A DNA stretch of 41,038 bases from an uncultured Methylotenera sp. Lineage in GTDB: Bacteria; Pseudomonadota; Gammaproteobacteria; Burkholderiales; Methylophilaceae. Positions 21,675 to 31,471 of this stretch are shown piece after piece (position 1 is the stretch's first letter; each line of letters opens with the position of its first letter). A program made the translations under genes and the position numbers. The stretch is taken from assembly GCA_902168195.1 (NCBI GenBank), contig CABHOJ010000027.1:1-41038 (forward strand). Direction: 5' to 3'. The notes under the pieces are model-generated. The model saw only the letters and a program-made list of their open reading frames with translations, was not told where the DNA came from and made no database searches.

Positions 21675-23072
21675 TCAAGAGAACAGTCTCAAGGCACCCG
21701 GACTGCCGGGCATGATGCCGCGTGCGACCATGGTGGCGTGGATGACCTTGAGTTGCTGGCGGATCTTTTCGATCTGCATGTCGCCCAGCGGTCGCTGGTT
21801 GTCATCGACCAGCCTGCCGCTCAGGCTGCCTTCCATCTGTTTCGCGATCAGCACCATCTGGTTAAAGACTTCAGTGCAGTGCTTGACGCGGGGGATGTCG
21901 AGCTGGAACGTCACACCGCGGATCACAGCGGTGCGCAGCATGTCCAGGGTGAACGGTGTCTTGTCCTGGTTGATCAATGCGAACAAAGGCTGACCGCTCT
22001 CGTTCAGGTAATAGAACGCCCCATCATCCGCAAGCGTGAGCCCGCTGGCTTCGGCCATGCCGCGGAACTTGGTCCCTGTGAAGGGGCCGCTGGCGCCTTG
22101 GGCAAGATGGAAGCCCACCAGCTTGTCGACTTCGATACAGAACTGATCGAGATCGTTGGCATAGATGACGGGATCCGGATTGCCGTGCCATTCGACCTGC
22201 GCATTGAACGAGCGGCCCATCTCCTCGATCGCATTCTGGAAACGGCTGAGGGTGGCCCTGGATACCGGACCGCCGCGATCCGCGAGTTGCAGGCTGCAGG
22301 CTGCTCGCGTGAACATGGCCTCTTCCTGCTCCCTCGTCAGCATGCGCCAGACGCCATCCGCGCCGTGTCCATAGGCATAGACAGGCTTGTCCAGATCGAC
22401 TAGTGACAATAGATACTGGCGAAGATCCAGCCCTGAGATCGGCTGTGCCAGATAGAGCACGGCAGTGATATCGATCTGATGGCTGACCGCGGAAGGCAGT
22501 GCGCCATGTTCGGTGTCGGCCACGGGGGCTGATGAGGAAGGCATGGCGGCTTCTACAGGGGCTTCTGCGGCTTCCGGTTCCGATAGCGGCAAGGGCTCGG
22601 CTGTGGTTTGGAACGCGGCGGCTTGCTGCTCAGCATCAGGGATGGTGTCGACAAAGCCCGCATCTGAACGCAGTTCTTCCATGCTTGCTGTCTCTTGATC
22701 CTGCCAGTCCGGAACGGTCTCTTCCTCCGGATCGGGTTGATAGGCGCGCGTCAGCTCCGGGATGTCTTCCGATGTCGCCATGTCGTGTTCGAATTCGGCG
22801 ACCGCGGAGGCAGCCTCGGCGATGGCGGGATTGCTCGATTCCATGGCCTCGTCATAGCTCGGGCTGAAAGCGGCTGTGGCTTGCACTTCGTCTTTGAGCA
22901 CGGCATCCGTATCGATATGGAATTCGTCCTCCAGCAGAGGGTCACGCTCAGCTTCTTCGAAGGTGTCGGCGGCCATCTTGCGCAAGCTACGCTCCTGCCA
23001 CCAGTTGAAGACGACGACGGCCACGATGATGATGGCGCCCAGGGCAAGCAAGGCCAGTTGTAGGTCACTCAT
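21675..23072 (-). CDS. zipA: cell division protein ZipA-like
   Basis: N-terminal TM LALLALGAIIIVAVVVFNWWQERSLR; acidic linker; C-terminal FtsZ-binding-like domain; between ligA and smc. Confidence 0.85.
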   Translation of the reverse strand: MSDLQLALLALGAIIIVAVVVFNWWQERSLRKMAADTFEEAERDPLLEDEFHIDTDAVLKDEVQATAAFSPSYDEAMESSNPAIAEAASAVAEFEHDMATSEDIPELTRAYQPDPEEETVPDWQDQETASMEELRSDAGFVDTIPDAEQQAAAFQTTAEPLPLSEPEAAEAPVEAAMPSSSAPVADTEHGALPSAVSHQIDITAVLYLAQPISGLDLRQYLLSLVDLDKPVYAYGHGADGVWRMLTREQEEAMFTRAACSLQLADRGGPVSRATLSRFQNAIEEMGRSFNAQVEWHGNPDPVIYANDLDQFCIEVDKLVGFHLAQGASGPFTGTKFRGMAEASGLTLADDGAFYYLNESGQPLFALINQDKTPFTLDMLRTAVIRGVTFQLDIPRVKHCTEVFNQMVLIAKQMEGSLSGRLVDDNQRPLGDMQIEKIRQQLKVIHATMVARGIMPGSPGALRLFS

Positions 23073-23111
23073 AGGTCAGCTCTTTGCGATTCGCGAATAT
23101 TCTTAGTATGT

Positions 23112-26100
23112 TTAATTTGGGGTCACCAATTCGGCATTCATCTGCATGGCGGCTTCGATATCCACTTCCACGATGCGCGATACCCCGGATTCCTGCATGG
23201 TGACACCAATCAGCTGCTGGGCCATCTCCATGGTTATTTTATTATGGCTGACGAACAAAAACTGTGTGCGTTCGGACATTTTTTTCACCATATTGCAAAA
23301 GCGTTCGGTGTTGCTGTCGTCCAGAGGCGCATCCACTTCATCCATCAGGCAGAATGGCGCCGGATTCAGCCTGAACAAGGCAAAGACCAGTGCCAGCGCA
23401 GTCAACGCCTTCTCGCCGCCTGATAATAGGTGGATGGTGCTGTTCTTCTTGCCCGGCGGTTGGGCGAACACCTGCATGCCCGTATCGAGGATCTCCTCAC
23501 CCAGCAATTCCAGCCGGGCTTGGCCGCCGCCGAACAAGGTCGTGAACAGCTCGCCGAAATGCCGGTTAGCTTCGTCGAAAGTATGTTGCAGCCGCGTGCG
23601 CGTCTCCTTGTCGATACGCCGGATCGCGTCCTCCAGGGTCTGGATCGCCTGGTCCAGATCGGCTGCCTGGTTATCGAGGTAGGTCTTGCGCTCGCGTTCG
23701 CTAGCGAGTTCCTGGATAGCCGCCAGATTCACAGGGCCGAGCGCCTCGATCTCCTGTTGGGTGCTGCCGACCTGACGATCGATCTCGCTGACCTTGGCCG
23801 TCGGCGAGAGCTTGGCACCGAGTTCGACCTCTTCCAGGCCGGTGGCGGTCAGTTCTGCAGCGCATTGTTCGTAAAGCAGCCGTGCCTGCTGTTCCTGCAG
23901 CCGTGCCTGTTCGAGCTTGTCGCGCTGCGGATGTAGTTGCTGCTCGTTCTGCATGCGCGCACGTTCCTGGGCCTGCAGTTCCTGCTCGGTCCCAGCCATA
24001 TGGTTCCGTGCCTGGGCTAGGTCCGACTCACGCGCCTGCTTGTTGACCAAAGCGGTTTCCAGATTTGCCATGAGATTGTCCATGCGGGCGGCTTCCAGCA
24101 GGATCTCCGTCTCCTTCAGCCGGATAGCTAACGACGATTTCTCTTCATTCGAAACCAGAAGTTTGTTGTTTATCTCTTTGATATTATTGGATATGAGTTT
24201 TCCATCAAACCCCTTCTCCTGAGCGAGGCGCTCGGCCTTCAGCAGCGCCACACGCGCCTCGTTGAGCACCAGCTCTGCTTCGCGTCGCGTGTTCTGGGTT
24301 CGTTCACGCAGCGCCTGTTGTTCAATCAGCGCCTGCTTCAGGTTCGCCAGCCCGGTTTGCTTTTGTTTGATCTCTGACTTGGCCGTATCCATGCGCTGCT
24401 GCAAGGCTGCTTGCTCGGCCTGCATGGCTTTTTGCCGTTCGAGGACATGGGCCTGCTGTTGTTGCATGCGCTGGATCTCCAATGTGAGCCGATGTTGCTC
24501 CTGAGTGGCCTGCCGTAGCTCCTGTTGCAGCGTCTGGGCTTGTTGGCGGAGGGACTGCAGGCCACGCTCGGTCTCTGCCAGCGCTGTCGAACTGTGGCGC
24601 ACGGCAGCCTGCAGCTCAGGCAGGCCAGCTTGAAGCGTTTCGAGCTCGCGCTGGCGCTCCAGCACGCCATGCAGGGCCGACTGGGCGGCGTGATAGCTGA
24701 CGCTGTGGCGCGTGAATATATCTCCCGCACGATTGACGAGGGCTTCACCCGGCCGTAACTGGCCACGCAATTGCGAGATATCTGCGTCATCCGCCAGATA
24801 GAGGTTCGCCAGCCAGTCATGCATCAACCCGGCTAGATTGGGCTGTTTCAAGCTAATTATCGAAAGCAATGGCGTCAAGGCCGGATTGGGTTCCTGACGG
24901 TGATCTGGACCAGGCTCGCAGAGTACCAGTGCAGCTGGCGGGCGTTGGCTGGTATCGGTATGCAGTTCTGCTTGCAGCAAGGCGTTGAGTCGGGCGCCCA
25001 ATACCGATTCCAGTGCAGTCTCCCATCCCTCCTGGATCGTGACTTTCTGCCAGATACGATCCGCATTGGCGAGCCCCGCGGACTTGAGCCAGCCCTCCAG
25101 CTCGATTTCCTGCCCCATGGCCTGTTGCAGTTTGACCAGCGATGCGATCTGCGCTTCGGCTTGTGTCAACGCGCGCTGGTCCTTGAGCTGCTGTTCGCGT
25201 AACTGGGCAATGTCGGTGATGGATCGTTGTTCCTGATCACTGAATGCCGCGACCTGTCGCTCCAGCTCAGCGAGCTGTTGTTGCAGGGTCTTGGCCTGGG
25301 TGTGCTTCGCTTCCAGCTCGCCGGCATCAGGCAGTTGAAGCGACTTCAGCTCCTGCTCCAGTCGTTGCAGGCGCTGCTGCTGTTCTTGCTGACTGCGATT
25401 GAGATGTTCCAGGCTGGCGCTTTCCAGCTTGATGGCCTGCTCGGTATCGAAAAACGCCTTCTGGGCTGCGGTATGGCCTGCCTGAGCGGCGCTGAAGGCA
25501 CGCTCCTGCTCCGGTAATCCCTTGCGAGCGTCTTGCAACGCCTGTTCGGCTTCGTTCTGTTGGGAGGTCGCTTGGTGTTGCTGAAGAACAAGCTGTTCGA
25601 GGTTCTCCTGTAACGTCACCAACTGTCCATCGATCTTCATCGACTGCTGCTGGATCTGCTGCAGCTGGGCCGTGAGTCGTTCGCGTGCTTCCTGCGTATG
25701 CTTCACCTGCTGTTCCAGGTTGGAGACTTCGGCGTTGGCTTCGTAGTAACGGGTCTGTGCCGTCTGCACTTGCTCCGTGGCTGCATAATGCTGCTGGCGC
25801 AGCTGCTCTACCAGGCTTTCCGTCTTGCGTAGATCAGCCATCTGCGCTTCCAGTGCATTGACCAGCTTCTCCACCTGGCGCTGGGCCTTGTCCATCTGGA
25901 CTGCGGCATCGCGCTTCCGTAGCAGCCAGAGCTGGCCCTGCGCGAGTTTGAGCGCGTTTTGCAAGCGGTGATACTGCTCGGTGATCACGGCCTGCGATTC
26001 CAGACGGGCGATCTGTTTTTCCATCTCGCGCCGTATATCCTCGACGCGTGTCAGGTTTTCGCGCGTATCGCGCAAGCGCAGCTCGGTCTCGCGCCGGCGT

Positions 26101-26624
26101 TCCTTGTACTTGGAGATACCGGCCGCTTCTTCCAGGAACACCCGTAGTTCTTCGGGTTTGGCTTCGACGATGCGGGAGATCGTGTTCTGGCCGATGATGG
26201 CGTAAGCACGGCCCCCCAGACCTGTGCCCAGGAACAGGTCGGCGACATCCCGTCTGCGAACAGGCGTGTTGTTGATGTAATAACTGGAGCCTTTGTCGCG
26301 CTCGATCACCCGTTTGACGGCGATCTCTGCATATTGCGACCATTCGCCGCTGGCGCCACCCAGGCTGTTATCGAAGATCAGTTCGACACTGGCGCGTGAG
26401 ATCGCCTTGCGATTGCCGGAGCCGTTGAAGATCACATCCGACATAGAATCGCCGCGCATCTCTTTGGCACTCGATTCCCCCAGCACCCAGCGCACAGACT
26501 CCATGACGTTCGATTTGCCGCAGCCGTTCGGGCCGACCACGCCTACGCGCTGGCCGTGGATATGCAACGTGGTCGGATCGACGAAGGACTTGAAACCGGC
26601 GAGCTTGAGGTGAGTGAGGCGCAA
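23112..26624 (-). CDS. smc: chromosome segregation protein SMC
   Basis: Walker A GPNGCGKSN, coiled coils and hinge, LLSGGEKALTALALVFALF signature, FCLMDEVDAPLDD Walker B. Confidence 0.98.
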   Translation of the reverse strand: MRLTHLKLAGFKSFVDPTTLHIHGQRVGVVGPNGCGKSNVMESVRWVLGESSAKEMRGDSMSDVIFNGSGNRKAISRASVELIFDNSLGGASGEWSQYAEIAVKRVIERDKGSSYYINNTPVRRRDVADLFLGTGLGGRAYAIIGQNTISRIVEAKPEELRVFLEEAAGISKYKERRRETELRLRDTRENLTRVEDIRREMEKQIARLESQAVITEQYHRLQNALKLAQGQLWLLRKRDAAVQMDKAQRQVEKLVNALEAQMADLRKTESLVEQLRQQHYAATEQVQTAQTRYYEANAEVSNLEQQVKHTQEARERLTAQLQQIQQQSMKIDGQLVTLQENLEQLVLQQHQATSQQNEAEQALQDARKGLPEQERAFSAAQAGHTAAQKAFFDTEQAIKLESASLEHLNRSQQEQQQRLQRLEQELKSLQLPDAGELEAKHTQAKTLQQQLAELERQVAAFSDQEQRSITDIAQLREQQLKDQRALTQAEAQIASLVKLQQAMGQEIELEGWLKSAGLANADRIWQKVTIQEGWETALESVLGARLNALLQAELHTDTSQRPPAALVLCEPGPDHRQEPNPALTPLLSIISLKQPNLAGLMHDWLANLYLADDADISQLRGQLRPGEALVNRAGDIFTRHSVSYHAAQSALHGVLERQRELETLQAGLPELQAAVRHSSTALAETERGLQSLRQQAQTLQQELRQATQEQHRLTLEIQRMQQQQAHVLERQKAMQAEQAALQQRMDTAKSEIKQKQTGLANLKQALIEQQALRERTQNTRREAELVLNEARVALLKAERLAQEKGFDGKLISNNIKEINNKLLVSNEEKSSLAIRLKETEILLEAARMDNLMANLETALVNKQARESDLAQARNHMAGTEQELQAQERARMQNEQQLHPQRDKLEQARLQEQQARLLYEQCAAELTATGLEEVELGAKLSPTAKVSEIDRQVGSTQQEIEALGPVNLAAIQELASERERKTYLDNQAADLDQAIQTLEDAIRRIDKETRTRLQHTFDEANRHFGELFTTLFGGGQARLELLGEEILDTGMQVFAQPPGKKNSTIHLLSGGEKALTALALVFALFRLNPAPFCLMDEVDAPLDDSNTERFCNMVKKMSERTQFLFVSHNKITMEMAQQLIGVTMQESGVSRIVEVDIEAAMQMNAELVTPN

Positions 26625-26766
26625 TTGATGGGGTGGTTAAGGTTCAGGATTGATGATTTATTAAAGTGATTAAGCAAACTTGTATAATGCGATATTCACG
26701 TTTGATGCCGGTCAGAGAACCAATTCAGGCCGCATCGCTCTTATTACGATTTATACGGTAGCCCTT

Positions 26767-27186
26767 ATGTCTAGTCAACCTAGTAAAACGCTTGAAACCT
26801 TCGATAATCCGAAACCGGAGCGCGATTTCCATATTCACATGGAAATCCCGGAATTCACCTGCCTGTGCCCCAAGACCGGCCAGCCCGATTTTGCCGTGCT
26901 CTACCTGGATTACATCCCGGACCAGAAGTGCGTCGAACTCAAGAGCCTGAAGCTCTACATGTGGTCGTTCCGCGACGAAGGCTGCTTCCATGAGGCCGTC
27001 ACCAATCGCATCCTCGACGACCTGGTCGCGGCTACCCAACCCAAATTCATGCGCCTGACTGCCAAGTTCTATGTGCGCGGCGGTGTCTTCACCAATGTCG
27101 TCGCCGAGCATCGCAAGTCCGGCTGGCAACCTGCTCCGCGCGTCGACCTCACGCAATTCGACGCACAATCCAATATCCGCGGTTAA
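26767..27186 (+). CDS. queF: NADPH-dependent 7-cyano-7-deazaguanine reductase (short type)
   Basis: [14 protein letters not shown] with catalytic Cys; [29 protein letters not shown] at 26767 preferred over 26680. Confidence 0.95.
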   Translation: MSSQPSKTLETFDNPKPERDFHIHMEIPEFTCLCPKTGQPDFAVLYLDYIPDQKCVELKSLKLYMWSFRDEGCFHEAVTNRILDDLVAATQPKFMRLTAKFYVRGGVFTNVVAEHRKSGWQPAPRVDLTQFDAQSNIRG

Positions 27187-28811
27187 TGGCTGGCGCCTTC
27201 GGCGCCGATGCCCGTCTGCGAGCGAATGAACTGCGCCTCGAATAAGGCGCGTTCGTTCGTCGCCCGTTTGGAGTGATCCAGCACCGAACCTGCCCATATC
27301 CCCAGGAACGCGATGGAAACACTGAACAGGGCCGGGTTGGAATAAGGCACGACCGCAGTGTCATGCCCCAGCACTTGCACCCATACCGCTGGCCCCAGGA
27401 TCACCATGCCGGTGGCGGTCAACAAGCCAGCCCATCCGCCGAGCAAAGCCCCGCGTGTGGTCATGCGCTGCCAGAACATCGACATGATGAGTACCGGAAA
27501 AGTCGCCGATGCCGCGATGGTGAACGCCAGGCCTACCATGAATGCCACATTCTGTTTCTGGAACAAGATCCCCAGCAGCACAGCCAGTAAACCGAGCACC
27601 ACCGTTGCCACGCGGGAGACCAAGACCTCCTGTCTATCCCCCGCTTGCTTGTTGATGACGTTGGCATAGAGGTCATGCGAGATCGCTGCCGCGCCGGCCA
27701 GCGTCAATCCTGCGACCACGGCCAATATGGTGGCGAACGCCACCGCCGAGATGAATCCGAGAAAAAGATCACCACCCAGCGCGTGGGCCAGATGCACGGC
27801 CGGCATGTTGTCGCCGCCGATCATGCTGCCATCGGCGTTGAAATAAGCGGGATTGCCAAGAATGAAAGCGACGGCGCCCATGCCGATGATGAAGGTCAGG
27901 ATGTAAAAGTAGCCGATGAAGCCGGTGGCGTAGAACACCGACTTGCGGGCCTCTTTCGCATCGGGCACGGTGAAGAACCGCATCAGGATGTGCGGCAGAC
28001 CTGCCGTACCGAACATCAATGCGATGCCGAGCGAAATGGCGCTGATCGGGTCGGAGACCAATCCACCGACGTACATGATGGCCATCCCTTTGCTATGTTG
28101 GTCGACGGCCGTCTTGAACAACGTGTCGAAGCTGAACCCGACCAGATAGAGGGTACCGAAGGCCATGCAGGAAGCGCCCGTCAGTAGCAGTACCGCCTTG
28201 ATGATCTGCACCCAGGATGTCGCCAGCATGCCGCCGAAGGTGACGTAGGCGATGATCAGCACCCCGACGATCACCACCGCCAGTTCGAACGACAAACCGA
28301 ACAGGGTCTGGATCAGGGCGCCGGCCCCGACCATCTGCGCGATCAGGTACAGCAATACCACCGATAGGCCAGCGACTGCCGAGAATACGCGGATCGGCGT
28401 CTGGCTGAAGCGATAGGCCGCGACGTCGGCAAAGGTATAGCGACCGAGATTGCGTAGCCGTTCCGACATCAGGAACATGATGATGGGCCAGCCGACGAGG
28501 AAGCCGATGGCATAGATCAAGCCGTCATAGCCTTGCTTGTAGACCAAGGCCGTGATGCCGAGGAAAGATGCGGCCGACATGAAGTCCCCGGCGATCGCCA
28601 GCCCGTTCTGGAATCCGGTGATGCCGCCACCAGCGGAATAGAAATCCTTGGCGGTCTTGGTGCGGCCAGCGGCCCACCAGGTGATGGCCAGCGTGGCGCC
28701 GACAAAGATCAGGAACATGACGATCGCGCTGCTGCCCCGCTCGCGGGCGCCGGACTGGGCGAATGCCGGGAATGCCTGCCATAGCAGCAGGCCGAATAGC
28801 ACTCGGTTCAT
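27183..28811 (-). CDS. actP: sodium:solute symporter, ActP-like (acetate permease)
   Basis: SSS family; [47 protein letters not shown]; coupled to DUF485. Confidence 0.9.
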   Translation of the reverse strand: MNRVLFGLLLWQAFPAFAQSGARERGSSAIVMFLIFVGATLAITWWAAGRTKTAKDFYSAGGGITGFQNGLAIAGDFMSAASFLGITALVYKQGYDGLIYAIGFLVGWPIIMFLMSERLRNLGRYTFADVAAYRFSQTPIRVFSAVAGLSVVLLYLIAQMVGAGALIQTLFGLSFELAVVIVGVLIIAYVTFGGMLATSWVQIIKAVLLLTGASCMAFGTLYLVGFSFDTLFKTAVDQHSKGMAIMYVGGLVSDPISAISLGIALMFGTAGLPHILMRFFTVPDAKEARKSVFYATGFIGYFYILTFIIGMGAVAFILGNPAYFNADGSMIGGDNMPAVHLAHALGGDLFLGFISAVAFATILAVVAGLTLAGAAAISHDLYANVINKQAGDRQEVLVSRVATVVLGLLAVLLGILFQKQNVAFMVGLAFTIAASATFPVLIMSMFWQRMTTRGALLGGWAGLLTATGMVILGPAVWVQVLGHDTAVVPYSNPALFSVSIAFLGIWAGSVLDHSKRATNERALFEAQFIRSQTGIGAEGASH

Positions 28812-29116
28812 CGCTCGACGGCTTTCTTGATGTGTTGTGTCAGGGTGTCGAAATGGCGATTGGCCCGGTAGACATAGATCCCCGTGAGCACAAAAGCCAG
28901 CAGGATGATGCCTACGCCAAGCGGGAATCCGATGGTGGTGTATTGGCCCCAGACGACGATCTTGAAGAAGTCGGGCGAGAACGCCACGAGCAGGATGAAG
29001 CCGAAATAGGCTGCCAGCATGAGTGCGGATAGTTGCCAGGCCAGTCTCCCCCGCTGTTTCACCAATTGATGATATTCGGGCAATTGCTTGATCTTATCTA
29101 CGACCGCTTGCTGCAT
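28808..29116 (-). CDS. DUF485 (YjcH-like) membrane protein
   Basis: [32 protein letters not shown]; overlaps actP start. Confidence 0.92.
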   Translation of the reverse strand: MQQAVVDKIKQLPEYHQLVKQRGRLAWQLSALMLAAYFGFILLVAFSPDFFKIVVWGQYTTIGFPLGVGIILLAFVLTGIYVYRANRHFDTLTQHIKKAVER

Positions 29117-29242
29117 GTCTCTCGCTCTCCCAGTGAAGATTCGGGCTGATGCCTCTGATGCGAGCTTAATCCAAAATATTCAGTATCAACAACCCTCTCG
29201 TCCTGACGAGCCGCGTTTCGTCAGCAATGGCGGAAATAGAGG

Positions 29243-29271
29243 TTGACAAGGGCGGCGACCGTCTTTAAGAT
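29243..29271 (+). promoter_or_regulatory. sigma70 promoter of the tRNA pair
   Basis: TTGACA (29243-29248), 17 bp spacer, TAAGAT (29266-29271); 14 bp upstream of tRNA-Ala. Confidence 0.75.
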
Positions 29272-29284
29272 TGCGCCTCTTTTC

Positions 29285-29360
<76 letters not shown>

Positions 29361-29426
29361 GTTAAAGAAATTTTTACTGGGAAAAGAGAGTTTTTGTAGT
29401 AGAATACGCACCGTTAAATGTTCCGG

Positions 29427-29502
29427 GTCCCCATCGTCTAGAGGCCTAGGACACCTCCCTTTCACGGAGGCGACCGGGGTTCGAATCCCCGTGGGGACGC
29501 CA
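29427..29502 (+). tRNA. tRNA-Glu (anticodon TTC), CCA encoded
   Basis: GTCCCCATCGTCTAGAGGCCTAGGACACCTCCCTTTCACGGAGGCGACCGGGGTTCGAATCCCCGTGGGGACGCCA. Confidence 0.98.
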
Positions 29503-29510
29503 ACAAAATC

Positions 29511-29534
29511 AAGCCGCTAATCGCGGCTTTTTTT
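29511..29534 (+). terminator. intrinsic terminator after tRNA-Glu
   Basis: AAGCCGC-TAAT-CGCGGCTTTTTTT. Confidence 0.9.
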
Positions 29535-29852
29535 ATTGCTTTATCCCTCGCCTCTCGCCTTACCCCTCGTTCTCTGCCTATGCCTTTCCAGTCATGAAAA
29601 TATATTGAAAAACATATATTTATTATTATTTCGTAATTGATCCATTAAGAGCGTACGATGTCTCATGTCCTGAATATTCCCTACAGATGAGGTCATGATG
29701 TGTATCTCGTCTGTCTCGAACGTCCTACACACCCATCGTGGTTCAGAAGATATGCCGGAGGAATCTGCGGGAGATTCTCCGGGTGCCAGCATCGCAAGAA
29801 CACCTATCAGGCAAGCGACACTCAGCCCGAACCATAAAAAGAGGCAATATCT

Positions 29853-30068
29853 ATGTATACGATCAAACAATCTACAGCCACCATGGCTACCCTTGCATTA
29901 CTACTCAGTCTGTCAGCCTGTAGCGGCATGTCCGCACGTGACAAGAACACGGCGATCGGCGCCGGTATCGGCGCCGTCGGCGGTGCAGTCCTGACCGGCG
30001 GCAGTGCCATCGGTACGGTCGGCGGCGCTGCAGTCGGCGGTGTCATCGGGAACCAGGTCGGCAAGTAA
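29853..30068 (+). CDS. small glycine-zipper lipoprotein (OsmB-like)
   Basis: Lipobox LLSLSACSG; glycine zipper AIGAGIGAVGGAVLTGGSAIGTVGGAAVGGVIGNQVG. Confidence 0.8.
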   Translation: MYTIKQSTATMATLALLLSLSACSGMSARDKNTAIGAGIGAVGGAVLTGGSAIGTVGGAAVGGVIGNQVGK

Positions 30069-30090
30069 TCAGTCCAGACTGGACATACAA

Positions 30091-30120
30091 AAAGAGTGGC
30101 CTTGCGCCACTCTTTTTTAT
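30091..30120 (+). terminator. intrinsic terminator
   Basis: AAAGAGTGGCCTTGCGCCACTCTTTTTTAT. Confidence 0.9.
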
Positions 30121-30211
30121 TGCCTCAGCTCAATGCTTTAACCCTAGCCGGCCCGATTCTTTTCAATGCTGGCTCTCATCACCAGGCTAGGCAAGTCAGC
30201 TTGGCGCTGGC

Positions 30212-31384
30212 CTAGCGGGTGATGGAAAAACCTACCCTGACCTGGGTATCGCGATCGCGGTCATAGTCCAGCAAGGTCTCCCCATAGCCCGAGAACAGCT
30301 GCAGATGCACGAAAGTCCCGGTGCGGGCGAAGATGCGTGTGCTCAATGGGTATGACAGATCGAGCTGGCCGCTTGCATAGCCTGCTGTGCCCTGTCGGTA
30401 CATGCCGTTGACGATCAGACCATCCTCGCGTCCATAGCGCAGGATCCAGTCCGCATAGCCACGGTAACGCTGGATGTCATCGTTATCGCTCTTGTCGATG
30501 TAATGGTAGATCTTGGGCAGGAACGAGAGCCGTTTGCCGTGATCGAGATCCATGTGCCAGATCGGTTTCAGATAGGCGATATTGAGCGATCGGGAATCCG
30601 CGCCCGATTGGCCGTTGGACTCGTGTTCGAGACCCGCACGCCAGTCATTGGGCAACCAGGCTTTGCCGCTGCCCGCCCAGCCGTAATAGAGGCCGGGGCG
30701 GTAGCTGGTGTCGCGGAATGGACTCGAATCGTCTCCCAGGTCCCAGAGCGAAGTCTGGGTGTAGGTGAAATACAGGTTGCTGAATAAAGGCGAGAACTTC
30801 GAGAGCGAGCTCTCGGGATCGAACAGGCGATACTTGAAACTCAACTGGAACCTGGCGTCCGCCCCATTCCTCGAGTCCGACCCGACGACGAAATAAGTCG
30901 GTTCATTTGCGGATAGCCCCGGCTCATCTCCCGGCTTGGCGATGACGATGGTGGGAGAATCGCTGCTCTCCGCCTTTTTTGCATCAGTTGCATCGGTAGT
31001 GGCGACATTCAGCGGTCCGACGTCATCGTCCACCGACGCCTGCAGCAGGAATTGATTGGAGCTAACCCCGGTCAGACTGGCTTTGACCAAGCCTGTGAAC
31101 CGTGATTTCGGTTGCCCTTTGTAGGTGCGGCGGTCGGAAACCTGAGTGGATGTGACTGTAGGGACAAGCAGCAGGGTCTCTTCCCCGCCCGTTCCGTCCA
31201 GCGACAACCCCAACTGCTCGGGCCAGGCGGCATTCGAGGGTTTGACGATCTCAAGCGTCAAGGTCTGGCCTGGGCTGATCAGGGTGTCCTTGGGGACAGC
31301 CAGCCATGCTTCGGCCGCCAGGCCCAGCAAAGGATGCCCGAGGCCAATCAATAACATTGGCAGATGCCATGCACGTATGGTCAT
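30212..31384 (-). CDS. pldA: outer membrane phospholipase A (OMPLA)
   Basis: GLEHESNGQSG (catalytic His/Ser region HxSNG), beta-barrel C-terminus. Start at 31384 gives signal peptide MTIRAWHLPMLLIGLGHPLLGLAAEA. Confidence 0.9.
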   Translation of the reverse strand: MTIRAWHLPMLLIGLGHPLLGLAAEAWLAVPKDTLISPGQTLTLEIVKPSNAAWPEQLGLSLDGTGGEETLLLVPTVTSTQVSDRRTYKGQPKSRFTGLVKASLTGVSSNQFLLQASVDDDVGPLNVATTDATDAKKAESSDSPTIVIAKPGDEPGLSANEPTYFVVGSDSRNGADARFQLSFKYRLFDPESSLSKFSPLFSNLYFTYTQTSLWDLGDDSSPFRDTSYRPGLYYGWAGSGKAWLPNDWRAGLEHESNGQSGADSRSLNIAYLKPIWHMDLDHGKRLSFLPKIYHYIDKSDNDDIQRYRGYADWILRYGREDGLIVNGMYRQGTAGYASGQLDLSYPLSTRIFARTGTFVHLQLFSGYGETLLDYDRDRDTQVRVGFSITR

Positions 31385-31398
31385 TGGAGTACTTTCGT

Positions 31399-31432
31399 AA
31401 AAACTCCCCTGCAAGCCGTCTTCATGCAGGGG
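31399..31432 (-). terminator. intrinsic terminator downstream of the PQQ dehydrogenase
   Basis: Minus strand CCCCTGCA-11 nt-TGCAGGGG followed by AGTTTTTAC. Confidence 0.75.
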
Positions 31433-31471
31433 ATGTTTCAAGACATGCGCGTGGTGCGCGATGAGGGGATG

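Noticed and set aside
23112-26624. Gln/Glu-rich repetitive tracts as a repeat element
   Set aside because: Explained by SMC coiled-coil coding sequence.
26625-26766. preQ1 riboswitch upstream of queF
   Set aside because: Looked for the short preQ1 aptamer pattern; no convincing stem/A-rich tail was visible by eye.
29592-29870. 92-aa minus-strand ORF with a hydrophobic N-terminus
   Set aside because: Overlaps the start of the convincing glycine-zipper lipoprotein gene and shows no homology I recognise; left unannotated, though a small membrane protein cannot be excluded.
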